From Bacteroidales bacterium (GTDB lineage: Bacteria; Bacteroidota; Bacteroidia; Bacteroidales; Marinilabiliaceae): DNA of 64,000 nt. A program made the translations under genes and the position numbers. Shown one piece after another: positions 45,801 through 53,737 of this stretch. The stretch spans positions 93,939-157,938 of the forward strand of contig JAKSLD010000002.1 in assembly GCA_024401395.1 (NCBI GenBank), in the 5' to 3' direction. Numbering within the stretch: position 1 is the stretch's first letter; every line of letters starts with the position of its first letter. Below the pieces are notes generated by a model that did not search any database, was not told where the DNA came from, and worked only from the letters and a program-made list of their open reading frames with translations.

Positions 45801-48800
45801 TAATTGCAAGTAAGAATCTATTCTGCCAGATTCCTGTCTCTCATCTATTTTCAGAGTAACAGAACCAGTTGTAGAAGAGACTACATTATCCAAAGAGACC
45901 GGCATATAGTTACCATTTATCATCAGCGGGAAGCTGATAGTATTGCGTTCCTCAGCATTGATATGATACTTCAAGCCAGAATTCCAAGTAGTGCTAGACA
46001 ACGCAATACGACCAGAGCCAGAGATGGCAGCATCAGGTTTTAATTCCAAAGTATTACCACCAATATCCCAGACGCCATTTGACAGATTCAAACGTCTACC
46101 GATAACCATTGGAGATCTGAGCAATCTTTCACACAAAAGACCATCAGGGTTATCAATCTCCAAGCAATCAATCTGTCCTTCAATATTACAGATCTGACGT
46201 TCGTCGCCCGAGACAATCAGAGATTTACCAAGAATATGCGAGGCTGGTTCAGTATTCAGGGTGCGGCCACGGACAGTCAAATCATTAGACAACAGTACAT
46301 TTCCACAGCAGCGAAGAGAAGACAATTCGCCATTGGCTATATCGACCACTTGATAATCGCCTACTAAAGAAGTTTCATTACCACGATAGAGATAATCACC
46401 ATACAGTATAACATCGCCAGCAAAGGATACATCATATTTACTAGAAGAGACATCCAAAGTTGCATTCTCCTCGAGATAGATATCACCCTGCAATTTTAAC
46501 GATTCGCCATAGAGTTCAATGGTAGTGCCATTTACAATATGAAGATTACCCCAAGGGGTATGAGTCTGCAATTTGACCAGTTCGGCAGATGAGACAATTA
46601 TAGAAGAAGTCTTGCTCAAGGTCTCCATATTCGCTGAGAAGTATATTTGAGGAGACGATTTCTGAGGGCACAAGAAGTTAATCTTGGCATTATCACGCAT
46701 AGACAAAGAGCCACCCCGGATATCCAGTTTTTCAGACAAGCATAAATTGGCATTAACAGAGAGGTCGATCCAAGGCATTGAGGCACACCACAAATCGAAA
46801 GGAGACAAATCGACGGCACGAAGAGTTGCGTTGTCAGAAATACGAATCTGGGCATAAGGGCCATATTTCAACGCGCCATTAGTACCATGATTTACAGATA
46901 CTACAGCTTCATTGTCCATTCTGAGACATCCGTTGAGGCAATCAGACATCAACACAGTATTCTTATTCGAGAGCCAAATGGTGCCATCCACGGCATCAGA
47001 AAGAGAGAAAGCAGATTCAATGTCGTCATCGTAAACAAAATGCAGAGAGCCACATAATGGCTTTACATTCAGCTCAGAAAGAGAAACAGGCAGTTCGACC
47101 CTTGCCTCGCCTATAGGATTCCGCTTATTTACAGAGATAGAATGTATAGAAATATCCCGGCTAGAACCATAGAGTCGGCTTAGTTTATTATCTCCAGCGA
47201 AAGTCAACTCGCCATCCACTACCATAGAACCATTATTAATCACGTTACCATGGACATACAATACGGCATTTTCGCAACATAATATTGTACCATTATTGAC
47301 AAGATCACCTTTTATCTCATATACACCCGGAACAGAGAAATGCAGAGTATGGTTCTCATTGACAGTTACATTTTTTGCGAAAGCGAGATGGCTATTGGCC
47401 ACTTGGACAGTAGTTTCGATAGAGACATCACCTTGAAACAAGTCGGCATTTACACAGCCTATCTTGAACGGGGTACCCCTTAAGACAATATTACCGAGAT
47501 AAGAGGTATTGAAAAACTGAGTAATCTCAGGATTAGAAGACGAAGTATTGGCATAAATGAAAAGGCTATTCCCACTTTGCATGAAGCGAGAAACATCCCA
47601 ATACCTAGTCCAAGTCTTGTTGGGGCTAGTTGCATCATTATAGAATTCGATGGTTCCATCGCCCTCCACAGAAGAATTGATGAAATGAACGATATCCAAC
47701 ATAATATCCTTACGGTTCATTACAAGAGTAGCACCAGATTCTATTAACAAGTGTACGGGTTTGAACTTATAAAAATAATTTTTAGTGATTAAAGGAGTAG
47801 ATTTGATGGTATGACCAGATTTGATGATGACATTATCATCGTAGCCGATATCGGTACCCGGATAAAGAGTAGAACTATTGTCGCCCTTGATTTTCCATAT
47901 ATTTCTATCAAAACTGCCACTAGAAGAAGATATGAACGTGCGCCTTTCCGCTTCGACAGTCTTAGAACAAGTAAATTCACCTTTGGTCATACCACGGAAA
48001 ACAATCAGTGAAGACTGAGAATGAGGTTGGACGAACCATTCAGAGCCATCATAAACGACTGGGTAGAACTCCTTAGGACCATCAAAAGGCAGTATTGTAT
48101 AAGTTTCCTGTTCTGTAGACACAATAGACGGGCGGTCGGTAGATATTCTATAGTACATTCTAGCAGTTTTAGTCATATCGACATAATGTACGGCATAATG
48201 ATAGCCGACATTAGGAGCAAGAGAGACCATATTACCCTCATCCGTATAATTAACGGTAAATACCGAACTGACAGATTCATCTCCAAATAACGGTTCTCCA
48301 TCTGATAGAGTTATTCCATCTCGATACAAAGAGAACCTGACTCTATTACCTTCGACCAAAGGCATACGGACGCCACGGTCGGCAGCTTTACCATCAGTCA
48401 CAATGTGGCAATAATTGTCATCATTGATACATTTATTGACAGACAACTCGTATGCGCCTATATAGAAGTCGTTCAATCTACCAGAAAATACAGAATTGAC
48501 ATAAATGGAAGACAATGCGACCAAAGATGGTTTCTTATAGCTAAACGGTTTATCCAGAATTATATCAAGAGATTTGAATACATTGTCATCAAGCTGAGAA
48601 ATATTTGACAGTCCATTTCCTGCGATGAATCGGGCTGTACCAGTAATAGAGCCACTGACACCAATCAGATTACCTGACAGATTCAATTCTCCATCGCAAA
48701 TCAAAACATCAGCGTCATCAGATTTAGCTACAGAGACATTAACTATTGGAAATTCGCCTTGTATATGGATAGCAGAATTACGGCTACTACAAAAAGAGAC

Positions 48801-49406
48801 AGTATAATTCTCATTAGAAGGAGTAACTTTAGAATCAGAGGCTATGAAAACATTGCCGCCCAAAGAGATATTACCGCCGAATGAGAGTTCGGCATTAGAC
48901 AACGACAAATCACAATAGATTGCGACATCATTACCCACGGACAGATTACTAGATTCATTGAATATGATTTCAGCACTCTCGGAAATGGTAAGATTTGATG
49001 CTACATACATATTGCCAGAAACAACCAACGCACCACTCTCCATTATCAGATTTCCTACAGATCTATCATACAGTTCTTGAGAAGGAGATGTGATATGTAT
49101 GACACCCTGAAAATCGAGTAAGCCGTCAGTTACAGACAGTTGGGTTAAATGTCTAGCGTAGATATTGCCATTTCCACGAAGAGTTTTCACGTCAAGACGA
49201 GAATCGTAATCGAGATATAACGTTCCATCCACCGTCAGGACGTCATAAGACAACTGTTGATCGGCAGAATAAGACTCCACACGAGAAGATTCGATGACAT
49301 AAGAATTATCGGAATGTTGAGCCTTAATATTATTAAAGACCACGAATAACGAGAGTGCGGTAACAGACGTTACTCTCATAAAGAGATTAGATTTAAATAT
49401 TGTCAT
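42840..49406 (-). CDS. Giant secreted surface protein (2188 residues)
   Basis: A very large exported protein. Signal peptide about residues 10-29 ('MRVTSVTALSLFVVFNNIKAQ'). The body is mostly short beta-strand motifs of the type L-x-V-x-G-x-x-L/S-x-x-x-N ('GNISLGGNVFIASDSKV', 'GDIYLEENATLDVSSSKYDV'), which suggests a long right-handed beta-helix stalk like filamentous adhesins. The C-terminal 350 residues change character and finish with 'ITYDIIGRKHLRPHKG' plus a basic tail, resembling a type IX-type sorting domain ('YDLxGRxV...KG'). No enzymatic domain is seen. It is likely a surface adhesin or S-layer-like protein. The gene is alone on its strand, and its sense strand favours CGT/CGC arginine codons, unlike plus-strand genes downstream. 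Confidence 0.85.
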   Translation of the reverse strand: MTIFKSNLFMRVTSVTALSLFVVFNNIKAQHSDNSYVIESSRVESYSADQQLSYDVLTVDGTLYLDYDSRLDVKTLRGNGNIYARHLTQLSVTDGLLDFQGVIHITSPSQELYDRSVGNLIMESGALVVSGNMYVASNLTISESAEIIFNESSNLSVGNDVAIYCDLSLSNAELSFGGNISLGGNVFIASDSKVTPSNENYTVSFCSSRNSAIHIQGEFPIVNVSVAKSDDADVLICDGELNLSGNLIGVSGSITGTARFIAGNGLSNISQLDDNVFKSLDIILDKPFSYKKPSLVALSSIYVNSVFSGRLNDFYIGAYELSVNKCINDDNYCHIVTDGKAADRGVRMPLVEGNRVRFSLYRDGITLSDGEPLFGDESVSSVFTVNYTDEGNMVSLAPNVGYHYAVHYVDMTKTARMYYRISTDRPSIVSTEQETYTILPFDGPKEFYPVVYDGSEWFVQPHSQSSLIVFRGMTKGEFTCSKTVEAERRTFISSSSGSFDRNIWKIKGDNSSTLYPGTDIGYDDNVIIKSGHTIKSTPLITKNYFYKFKPVHLLIESGATLVMNRKDIMLDIVHFINSSVEGDGTIEFYNDATSPNKTWTRYWDVSRFMQSGNSLFIYANTSSSNPEITQFFNTSYLGNIVLRGTPFKIGCVNADLFQGDVSIETTVQVANSHLAFAKNVTVNENHTLHFSVPGVYEIKGDLVNNGTILCCENAVLYVHGNVINNGSMVVDGELTFAGDNKLSRLYGSSRDISIHSISVNKRNPIGEARVELPVSLSELNVKPLCGSLHFVYDDDIESAFSLSDAVDGTIWLSNKNTVLMSDCLNGCLRMDNEAVVSVNHGTNGALKYGPYAQIRISDNATLRAVDLSPFDLWCASMPWIDLSVNANLCLSEKLDIRGGSLSMRDNAKINFLCPQKSSPQIYFSANMETLSKTSSIIVSSAELVKLQTHTPWGNLHIVNGTTIELYGESLKLQGDIYLEENATLDVSSSKYDVSFAGDVILYGDYLYRGNETSLVGDYQVVDIANGELSSLRCCGNVLLSNDLTVRGRTLNTEPASHILGKSLIVSGDERQICNIEGQIDCLEIDNPDGLLCERLLRSPMVIGRRLNLSNGVWDIGGNTLELKPDAAISGSGRIALSSTTWNSGLKYHINAEERNTISFPLMINGNYMPVSLDNVVSSTTGSVTLKIDERQESGRIDSYLQLFSSDICIKEGYMLCDLVCPSHLPADYDPVIKTVNQNWTRTSGSVISDNSILHARYSLPASPDGYYSVGKSSSSIYRFESKHDMTDLRTFSPSDWIITDSNGTLVDAESISSFNNGILIVKHNIHFSDNYFNDLNLNAVEIQKGAVLDLDHSKGVNLGVVSGQGTLKVQSNEALPKGDFSRFCSSLGGVVEYGGNDDYEMLPMSSHMNNVVISGDGSRILRCADTFIDGSLTISNANLYLSVDSRLYLNRDLCVNGGEVTGDGSLFLSGRGVQLIRTTDEFVCISNLGINNPTGVTAVSDLSLSRLDLLEGVLDMSDNVLRVADGVSVLGKSSYVSGKMQMALSADEESYFPVGDAGRLGFLGVVPDNDAVWQVEYHNAPHPDRTDNMATEYWVVQSLAQPDDRCRIIIRYDAPSAYRDRVVASSPDNNHWAQIYAELHSGYNNYGTMLSERMKGTPTVFSWQRRSPESVCIWTGLKNSDWTDVYNWQDNTIPSSESDVRIPSVIQGAYWPVIDAQYAEAHNIQIDENAELSLIGSDAKLMVSNNVVNQGSLNLYYKYTQIPAFSYGGRILGNKPCIYRTFVRNRGYYIGSATEEGTFENLLSLNSGNGDMLRQYDTRSGSFHNVSFLDGESLSQKAGSFFMSKVQHSSNGHNDNYIIQRGSPSRNGIQITGQLSKGWHWLANPFPFAVSVKNFVSPLYGRIAPSIYARGHRSLNGTGGYLFYTYNMDEDLSAAGNDDESLDTLAPFEGFAVYCESDGTVLMLHPQMAADSQKPSLKSTLASSDIVVLRLTVGVDFRKDELLLLFRNGGSTKKHKSDSYKIESQPRASYQIYTSKDSSRISIALYPPLDKLPDSIVSFSVMPTDGDTTLPVISVKGISSIDQQYTVFLKDNLTGVVSDLRLSPSYHIPEADKLYHNRFSLIFGQKQEPSPTSLPGRKADQSNSPTLSPAQSDTPPITYDIIGRKHLRPHKGITIHKNKAKQLLAPRC

Positions 49407-49507
49407 TGGTTCAATTAAATATACACTACAAGTGGACTGTAGTGGTAAATAATAATGTTTAAGTGTCTGCGATGTTAAGCGGTTAGTCCTATATCGTCTC
49501 GACGGGG

Positions 49508-49515
49508 CAAAGATA
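49508..49515 (-). promoter_or_regulatory. -7 box (TATCTTTG) of the giant surface protein gene
   Basis: Perfect TAnnTTTG on the minus strand, about 100 nt before the start codon, leaving a long 5' leader. No TTG at 19-21 nt upstream. The leader (49407-49507) shows no riboswitch-like structure that I can identify. Confidence 0.5.
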
Positions 49516-49654
49516 ATGAGAAAAATAAGAAAAGGAAATAAGAAAAAGAAAAAACGTACTTAACCCTTGTCGGCACTAGCATAAGTGGAGTTGTGTGACA
49601 CTTGTGACATGCGAAGAGCAGGTCACTCTTTGAGGCTATTGGAGGGTAGAAGGT

Positions 49655-49857
49655 CTAGATAGGTAAGATATGCTAGATAGGCAAGATAGGTAAGACAGGC
49701 TAGATAGGTAAGACAGGCAAGATAGGTAAGATATGCTAGATAGGCAAGATAGGTAAGACAGGCTAGATAGGTAAGACAGGCAAGATAGGTAAGATAGGTA
49801 AGATAGGCTAGATAGGTAAGATAGGCTAGATAGGTAAGATAGGTAAGACAGGTAAGG
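49655..49857 (+). repeat. 9-bp tandem array (TAAGATAGG type) with a 63-bp internal duplication
   Basis: Twenty-two 9-bp units and a partial one, built from five variants (CTAGATAGG, TAAGATATG, CAAGATAGG, TAAGACAGG, TAAGATAGG). Units 2-8 (49664-49726) are repeated exactly as units 9-15 (49727-49789), so the array grew by a 63-bp duplication. It lies between the giant surface gene and the efflux operon. Because 9 bp keeps frame, it gives long artificial frames on both strands (Leu-Ser-Tyr or Leu-Thr-Tyr repeats); none has gene-like support. The rest of 49516-49654 shows nothing recognisable. Confidence 0.9.
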
Positions 49858-49914
49858 GGGAGACGTGAGGCAGCGTAGACGAAGTTGAACAATCTTTGCA
49901 TTTTGTGGCTGGTG

Positions 49915-49971
49915 TGTGCGAAATCGCACATAAGAGGTGTGCGAAATCGCACATCTGTGCGAAAACGCACA
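49915..49971 (+). promoter_or_regulatory. Three tandem 16-bp palindromes, candidate activator sites
   Basis: TGTGCGAAATCGCACA at 49915-49930 and 49938-49953, and TGTGCGAAAACGCACA at 49956-49971. Arms TGTGCG/CGCACA are perfect in all three copies; starts are 23 and 18 bp apart. They sit about 91-132 bp before the start predicted from the -24/-12 element at 50028-50043, the normal distance for enhancer-binding-protein sites. The TGT-N10-ACA geometry equals that of NifA sites and is also like CRP/FNR sites, so a specific regulator cannot be named. Confidence 0.7.
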
Positions 49972-50027
49972 GTGGACGGAGAGAGCGTACAACTCTGTAA
50001 TACATTGATTAACTGATAGTTACAAAA

Positions 50028-50043
50028 TTGGCACGGTATTTGA
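50028..50043 (+). promoter_or_regulatory. Candidate sigma-54 (-24/-12) promoter of the TolC-MacA-MacB operon
   Basis: T-TGGCACG-GTAT-TTGA compared with the sigma-54 consensus YTGGCACG-N4-TTGC. The GG and G of the two elements are exactly 12 bp apart, and only the last C is replaced by A. No TAnnTTTG box is found upstream of this operon. Predicted transcription start is near 50054, about 50 nt before the tolC-like ATG. Confidence 0.6.
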
Positions 50044-50102
50044 CATAAGGGTTAGTGTCCGATTAATATTGATCGGCGAAAAGAAGAAAAAAAGAGACAG
50101 TC

Positions 50103-51587
50103 ATGATATTCAATACATTAAAATACATCGTAGCCCTTATCGTAACACTCATACTCGGGGCAAATGCTCATGCAGAGAATGGAGCAGACACATTGCGCCT
50201 GACATTGCAGGATGCAATACGCCTGGCACAGCAGAATTCTCCATCGGCACAGAGCGCACGTCATCAGTATCTGGCGGCATACTGGAACTACCGCTACTTC
50301 AAAGCAAATTATCTTCCATCGGTACGTATGACGACCTCTCCTCGCCTTAACCGTACCATCAACAGTGTCACACAGGGTGACGGTACGAATGTTTTCGTGA
50401 AGCAAAACCAGTTGGTCACAGATGTGGAGGTAGAGATCAATCAGAACATCGCCTTGACAGGCGGCTCGGTATTCCTGGGGACATCACTCACAAGAATGGA
50501 TGAGCTGGAGAAGAATACCACATCGTTCAATGCAATGCCGATACAGATAGGCTACCAGCAGAGTCTGTTTGGCTATAACTCATTGAAATGGGACAAGAAG
50601 ATGGAGCCACTAAGCTATCAGCACGCGAAGAAGTCGTACGCTGAGGCATTGGAGCTGGTATCGGCACAGACTTGCACGGTATTCTTTGACTGGATCACGG
50701 CACAGAGCAACCTGGAGATGGCCAGACTGAACTACGCATCGGCAGACACACTGTACAGGATGGCTCAAGGGAGATATGACATAGGCAGCATAAACGAGAA
50801 TGATATGCTGCAGCTGGAGATAAACAAGCTGAACGCCGAGACAAACACCATGGATGCCGAGGTGGAGCTGCAGGAGGCGACACAGACCCTATGCTACAAC
50901 CTGGGTATTCCAGAGAACACGAATATAATACTTACTATTCCAGAGGATGTACCAAGCATAGAGGTACCGATGGACAAGGCGATGGTACTGGCAATGGAGA
51001 ATGCACCAGACCCAGACTCGTATGCGCTATCGAAGATACAGAGCGAGGCTAACCTTGCATACGCGAAGGCGAATGCCGGACTGAGAGCTGACATATATGC
51101 ACGATTCGGACTATCGCAGACAGCAGGCGACGTCAAGTCGAGCTACAGAGACCTGGACCAGCAAGAGTATGTGAGTCTGACGGTATCGATACCACTACTT
51201 GACTGGGGCAGAGGGAAAGGATCGGTGAGAATGGCCCGATCAAGAAAAGACCTGACAGAGACACAGTCGAAGCGAGGAATGCAAGTATTCAGGCAAAACG
51301 TTCAGCGACTAGTGATGCAATACAATATGCAAGCCAGGAAGGTGGCGGTGGCTGACAGGACATCGACACAGGCAGAGCAGAGATACAATGTGGCAAGACA
51401 CCTGTATATAAAAGGGAGGAGCACTATACTAGACCTCAACAGTGCAATAACAGAAAAAGACTCGGCAAAGCGCAATTACATATATGCGATGAAGACCTAC
51501 TGGACATTGCACTACACGCTACGCAGCCTGACAGGCTATGACTTCCAGTTTGATATGCCACTGGCTGAGCTGCTGCCAGTTGAATAG
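50103..51587 (+). CDS. TolC-family outer-membrane efflux protein (operon 2)
   Basis: Outer-membrane channel of 494 residues. Signal peptide 'MIFNTLKYIVALIVTLILGANAHA', cleavage before E. The mature start 'DTLRLTLQDAIRLAQQNSPSAQSARHQYLAAYWNYR' and the second repeat near residue 290 are standard for the family; 'VSIPLLDWGRGKGSVRMARSR' is the typical turn segment. It is first in an operon with a MacA-like adaptor, an ATPase and an FtsX-type permease, so it is the outer-membrane component of a MacAB-type exporter. A 147-bp gap made largely of an 8-bp tandem array separates it from the adaptor gene. Compared with the 14-37 kb genes it uses AGA/AGG for arginine more often. Confidence 0.92.
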   Translation: MIFNTLKYIVALIVTLILGANAHAENGADTLRLTLQDAIRLAQQNSPSAQSARHQYLAAYWNYRYFKANYLPSVRMTTSPRLNRTINSVTQGDGTNVFVKQNQLVTDVEVEINQNIALTGGSVFLGTSLTRMDELEKNTTSFNAMPIQIGYQQSLFGYNSLKWDKKMEPLSYQHAKKSYAEALELVSAQTCTVFFDWITAQSNLEMARLNYASADTLYRMAQGRYDIGSINENDMLQLEINKLNAETNTMDAEVELQEATQTLCYNLGIPENTNIILTIPEDVPSIEVPMDKAMVLAMENAPDPDSYALSKIQSEANLAYAKANAGLRADIYARFGLSQTAGDVKSSYRDLDQQEYVSLTVSIPLLDWGRGKGSVRMARSRKDLTETQSKRGMQVFRQNVQRLVMQYNMQARKVAVADRTSTQAEQRYNVARHLYIKGRSTILDLNSAITEKDSAKRNYIYAMKTYWTLHYTLRSLTGYDFQFDMPLAELLPVE

Positions 51588-51588
51588 A

Positions 51589-51700
51589 GAGGAAGAGACT
51601 AAGAGACTAAGAGACAAAGAGTGGAAGAGACAAAGAGACTAAGAGAGGAAGAGAGGATGAGACTAAGAGACAAAGAGTGTAAGAGTGTAAGAGAGTAAAA
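51589..51700 (+). repeat. 8-bp tandem array (GACTAAGA type) inside the efflux operon
   Basis: Fourteen consecutive 8-bp units starting 2 bp after the tolC stop: GAGGAAGA, GACTAAGA (twice), GACAAAGA, GTGGAAGA, and so on, ending GAGTAAAA. All purine-rich on the sense strand. It fills the gap to the adaptor gene and would be part of the mRNA. It may affect mRNA stability or relative translation of the two genes; no hairpin is evident. Confidence 0.9.
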
Positions 51701-51734
51701 AAATCAATGTAGAATAAAAAAAAACAAACTAGAT

Positions 51735-52988
51735 ATGGACATTAAAATTGCAAAGAGGCCTTGGTATATTCGCAACAAGTATTCGATAATGCTTGGAGCA
51801 GTAGTGTTGGGACTAATAATATATGCTATCGTGCTTTCTTTTGGGCCTCGTACGTTCAAGGTAAACGGACAAGACACACGCATAGCGAAGGTGGAAGATG
51901 CGTTCTTCATGGAGTATGTGGATGCAGAAGGCGTGGTGAAGCCGATATCGACGATACGCATCAATGCCCTTGAGAGCGGCACGCTAGCCAAGATAGTGGC
52001 AGAAGACGGAGCTATGTTGCGCAAGGGAGACTCGATACTATTCCTTGAGAATGTGGAGCTGATGCGTACGATAGACGACGAGAGAGACGAGTGGCAGAAG
52101 CAGTACAACCTGCTGCAAGAGCAGAAGCTCTCGCTAGAGCAGAAAGTGATCTCGCTGAGACAGCAGACCCTGGATGCGCAATATGAGCTATCGCGACTAG
52201 ACAAAGACCTTGCCATCAACAGAGAAGAGTTCAAGATGGGCATAGTCACCAAGGCACAGCTAGACATGAAAGAATCGGAATATACATACAGACATCAGAA
52301 GACCGAACTTCAGCTACAGAGCCTGCTACACGACTCCGCAGCCACAGTAATACGCCAGAAGCTACTTGAGTCCGATTTCCAGAGAGTAGACAAGAGGTAT
52401 GAGAGGAGCAGAGAGAGGATGGAGAACATGGTAGTGAGAGCTACGACAGACGGACAGTTCAGCTTTGGCGGAGCCACACTCGGTCAGCGCATCATGGCAG
52501 GAGAAGCCATAGGCGAGATAAAAGTGATGACATCGTACAAGATGAGCATACAGCTCAACGAATACTACATAGACAGAGTATCATCCGGTTTACCAGCCCG
52601 CATAACCTATCAGGACCAGAAATACGAGCTAAAGGTAAGCAGAGTCGTACCAGAGGTGAAGAATCACTCATTCGAGGTAGAGCTAGTCTTCACAGGCGAT
52701 ATGCCAAGCAATGTAAGACTAGGCAAGAGCTACAGAGTGCAAGTAGAGCTAGGGCAGCAAGAGAAGGCGACGGTGATACCAAGAGGCGACTTCTACGCTA
52801 CGACAGGCGGCAAATGGATCTTCAAGCTCACATCAGACGGCAAGAGAGCAGTGAAGGTACCAGTGACCATAGGGCGGCAGAATCCTAAGCAGTATGAGGT
52901 ACTTGACGGACTAGAGCCAGGAGACGAGGTAATACTCACCGGTTACTCCAACTACGGAGAAGCAGAAGAATTGAAAATCGACGACTGA
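51735..52988 (+). CDS. MacA/HlyD-type periplasmic adaptor (operon 2)
   Basis: 417 residues. Membrane anchor at about 15-35 ('YSIMLGAVVLGLIIYAIVLSF'). First barrel/lipoyl half 'RINALESGTLAKIVAEDGAMLRKGDSILFLENVEL' (about 76-110), long coiled-coil hairpin (about 110-230), second half 'VVRATTDGQFSFGGATLGQRIMAGEAIGEIKVM', then a membrane-proximal beta domain with 'TVIPRGDFYATTGGKWIF...KVPVTIGRQNPKQYEVLDGLEPGDEVI'. This matches periplasmic adaptors that work with MacB-type ABC pumps. The gene ends 36 bp before the ATPase gene. Confidence 0.92.
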   Translation: MDIKIAKRPWYIRNKYSIMLGAVVLGLIIYAIVLSFGPRTFKVNGQDTRIAKVEDAFFMEYVDAEGVVKPISTIRINALESGTLAKIVAEDGAMLRKGDSILFLENVELMRTIDDERDEWQKQYNLLQEQKLSLEQKVISLRQQTLDAQYELSRLDKDLAINREEFKMGIVTKAQLDMKESEYTYRHQKTELQLQSLLHDSAATVIRQKLLESDFQRVDKRYERSRERMENMVVRATTDGQFSFGGATLGQRIMAGEAIGEIKVMTSYKMSIQLNEYYIDRVSSGLPARITYQDQKYELKVSRVVPEVKNHSFEVELVFTGDMPSNVRLGKSYRVQVELGQQEKATVIPRGDFYATTGGKWIFKLTSDGKRAVKVPVTIGRQNPKQYEVLDGLEPGDEVILTGYSNYGEAEELKIDD

Positions 52989-53024
52989 TAATAAATAATT
53001 GATAACAGATAATATATAACAGGT

Positions 53025-53699
53025 ATGATAGAGCTATCACAAATTCAGAAGATCTTCCGCATGGAAGAGGTAGAGACATGGGCGGTCAACAATGTAGACC
53101 TGACGATAAAAGAGGGCGAGTTTGTAGCCATTATGGGGCCATCAGGCTGCGGCAAGTCGACCCTGCTCAATATACTAGGACTCCTTGACACGCCGACAAG
53201 CGGAGAATACAAGCTACAAGGAGTGGACGTAAGCAATATGAACGAGACAGACAGGACAAAGCTACGCAGAGGCGTGATAGGCTTCGTGTTCCAGTCGTTC
53301 AACCTTATAGACGAGCTATCGGTATATGAGAACATCGAGTTGCCATTGCTCTACATGGGCAAGAGTGCCAAAGAGAGAAAGCAGCTAGTAGAAGAAGCCA
53401 TGAAGAGGATGAACATAGAGCACAGGCGCGACCACTTCCCCGCACAACTCTCGGGCGGACAGCAACAGAGAGTAGCCATAGCGCGAGCAGTGGTATCAAG
53501 TCCGAAGATAATACTAGCCGACGAGCCGACAGGAAACCTAGACTCAAAGAACGGACTAGAAGTGATGAACCTACTGACAGAGCTCAACAAAGAAGGCACG
53601 ACCATAGTGATGGTAACACACTCGCAGAGAGATGCCGGGTATGCGTCACGAGTGATAAGACTCTTTGACGGACAGATAGTATCATCGGTGGAGATGTAG
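53025..53699 (+). CDS. ABC transporter ATPase, MacB/LolD type (operon 2)
   Basis: 224-residue cytoplasmic ATPase. Walker A GPSGCGKST (38-46), Q-loop 'GFVFQSFNL' (86-94), signature LSGGQ (142-146), Walker B LADEPTG (164-170) and the H-switch 'MVTHSQ'. The 'DEPTGNLDSKNG' segment is typical of LolD/MacB-type ATPases that drive FtsX-fold permeases rather than ABC-2 pumps. It is the partner of the permease that starts 38 bp later. This contrasts with operon 1, which has permeases without an ATPase. Confidence 0.96.
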   Translation: MIELSQIQKIFRMEEVETWAVNNVDLTIKEGEFVAIMGPSGCGKSTLLNILGLLDTPTSGEYKLQGVDVSNMNETDRTKLRRGVIGFVFQSFNLIDELSVYENIELPLLYMGKSAKERKQLVEEAMKRMNIEHRRDHFPAQLSGGQQQRVAIARAVVSSPKIILADEPTGNLDSKNGLEVMNLLTELNKEGTTIVMVTHSQRDAGYASRVIRLFDGQIVSSVEM

Positions 53700-53706
53700 T
53701 TTTTCA

Positions 53707-53727
53707 GGTTAGAGGTTAGAGGTTAGA
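53707..53727 (+). repeat. 7-bp tandem repeat (GGTTAGA)
   Basis: Three exact GGTTAGA units between the ATPase and permease genes, ending 10 bp before the permease ATG. Same 7-bp period as the TTCCTAA copies, with sequence close to the opposite strand of those units (TTAGGAA). Confidence 0.8.
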
Positions 53728-53737
53728 GTTGAATAAT

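Noticed and set aside
49655-49857. CRISPR array
   Set aside because: Units are 9 bp with no spacers and no cas gene is in the window.
49623-49992. Two overlapping minus-strand frames with Leu-Ser-Tyr or Leu-Thr-Tyr repeats
   Set aside because: They are created by the 9-bp tandem array, which is open in several frames; no promoter, conserved start or plausible protein fold supports them.
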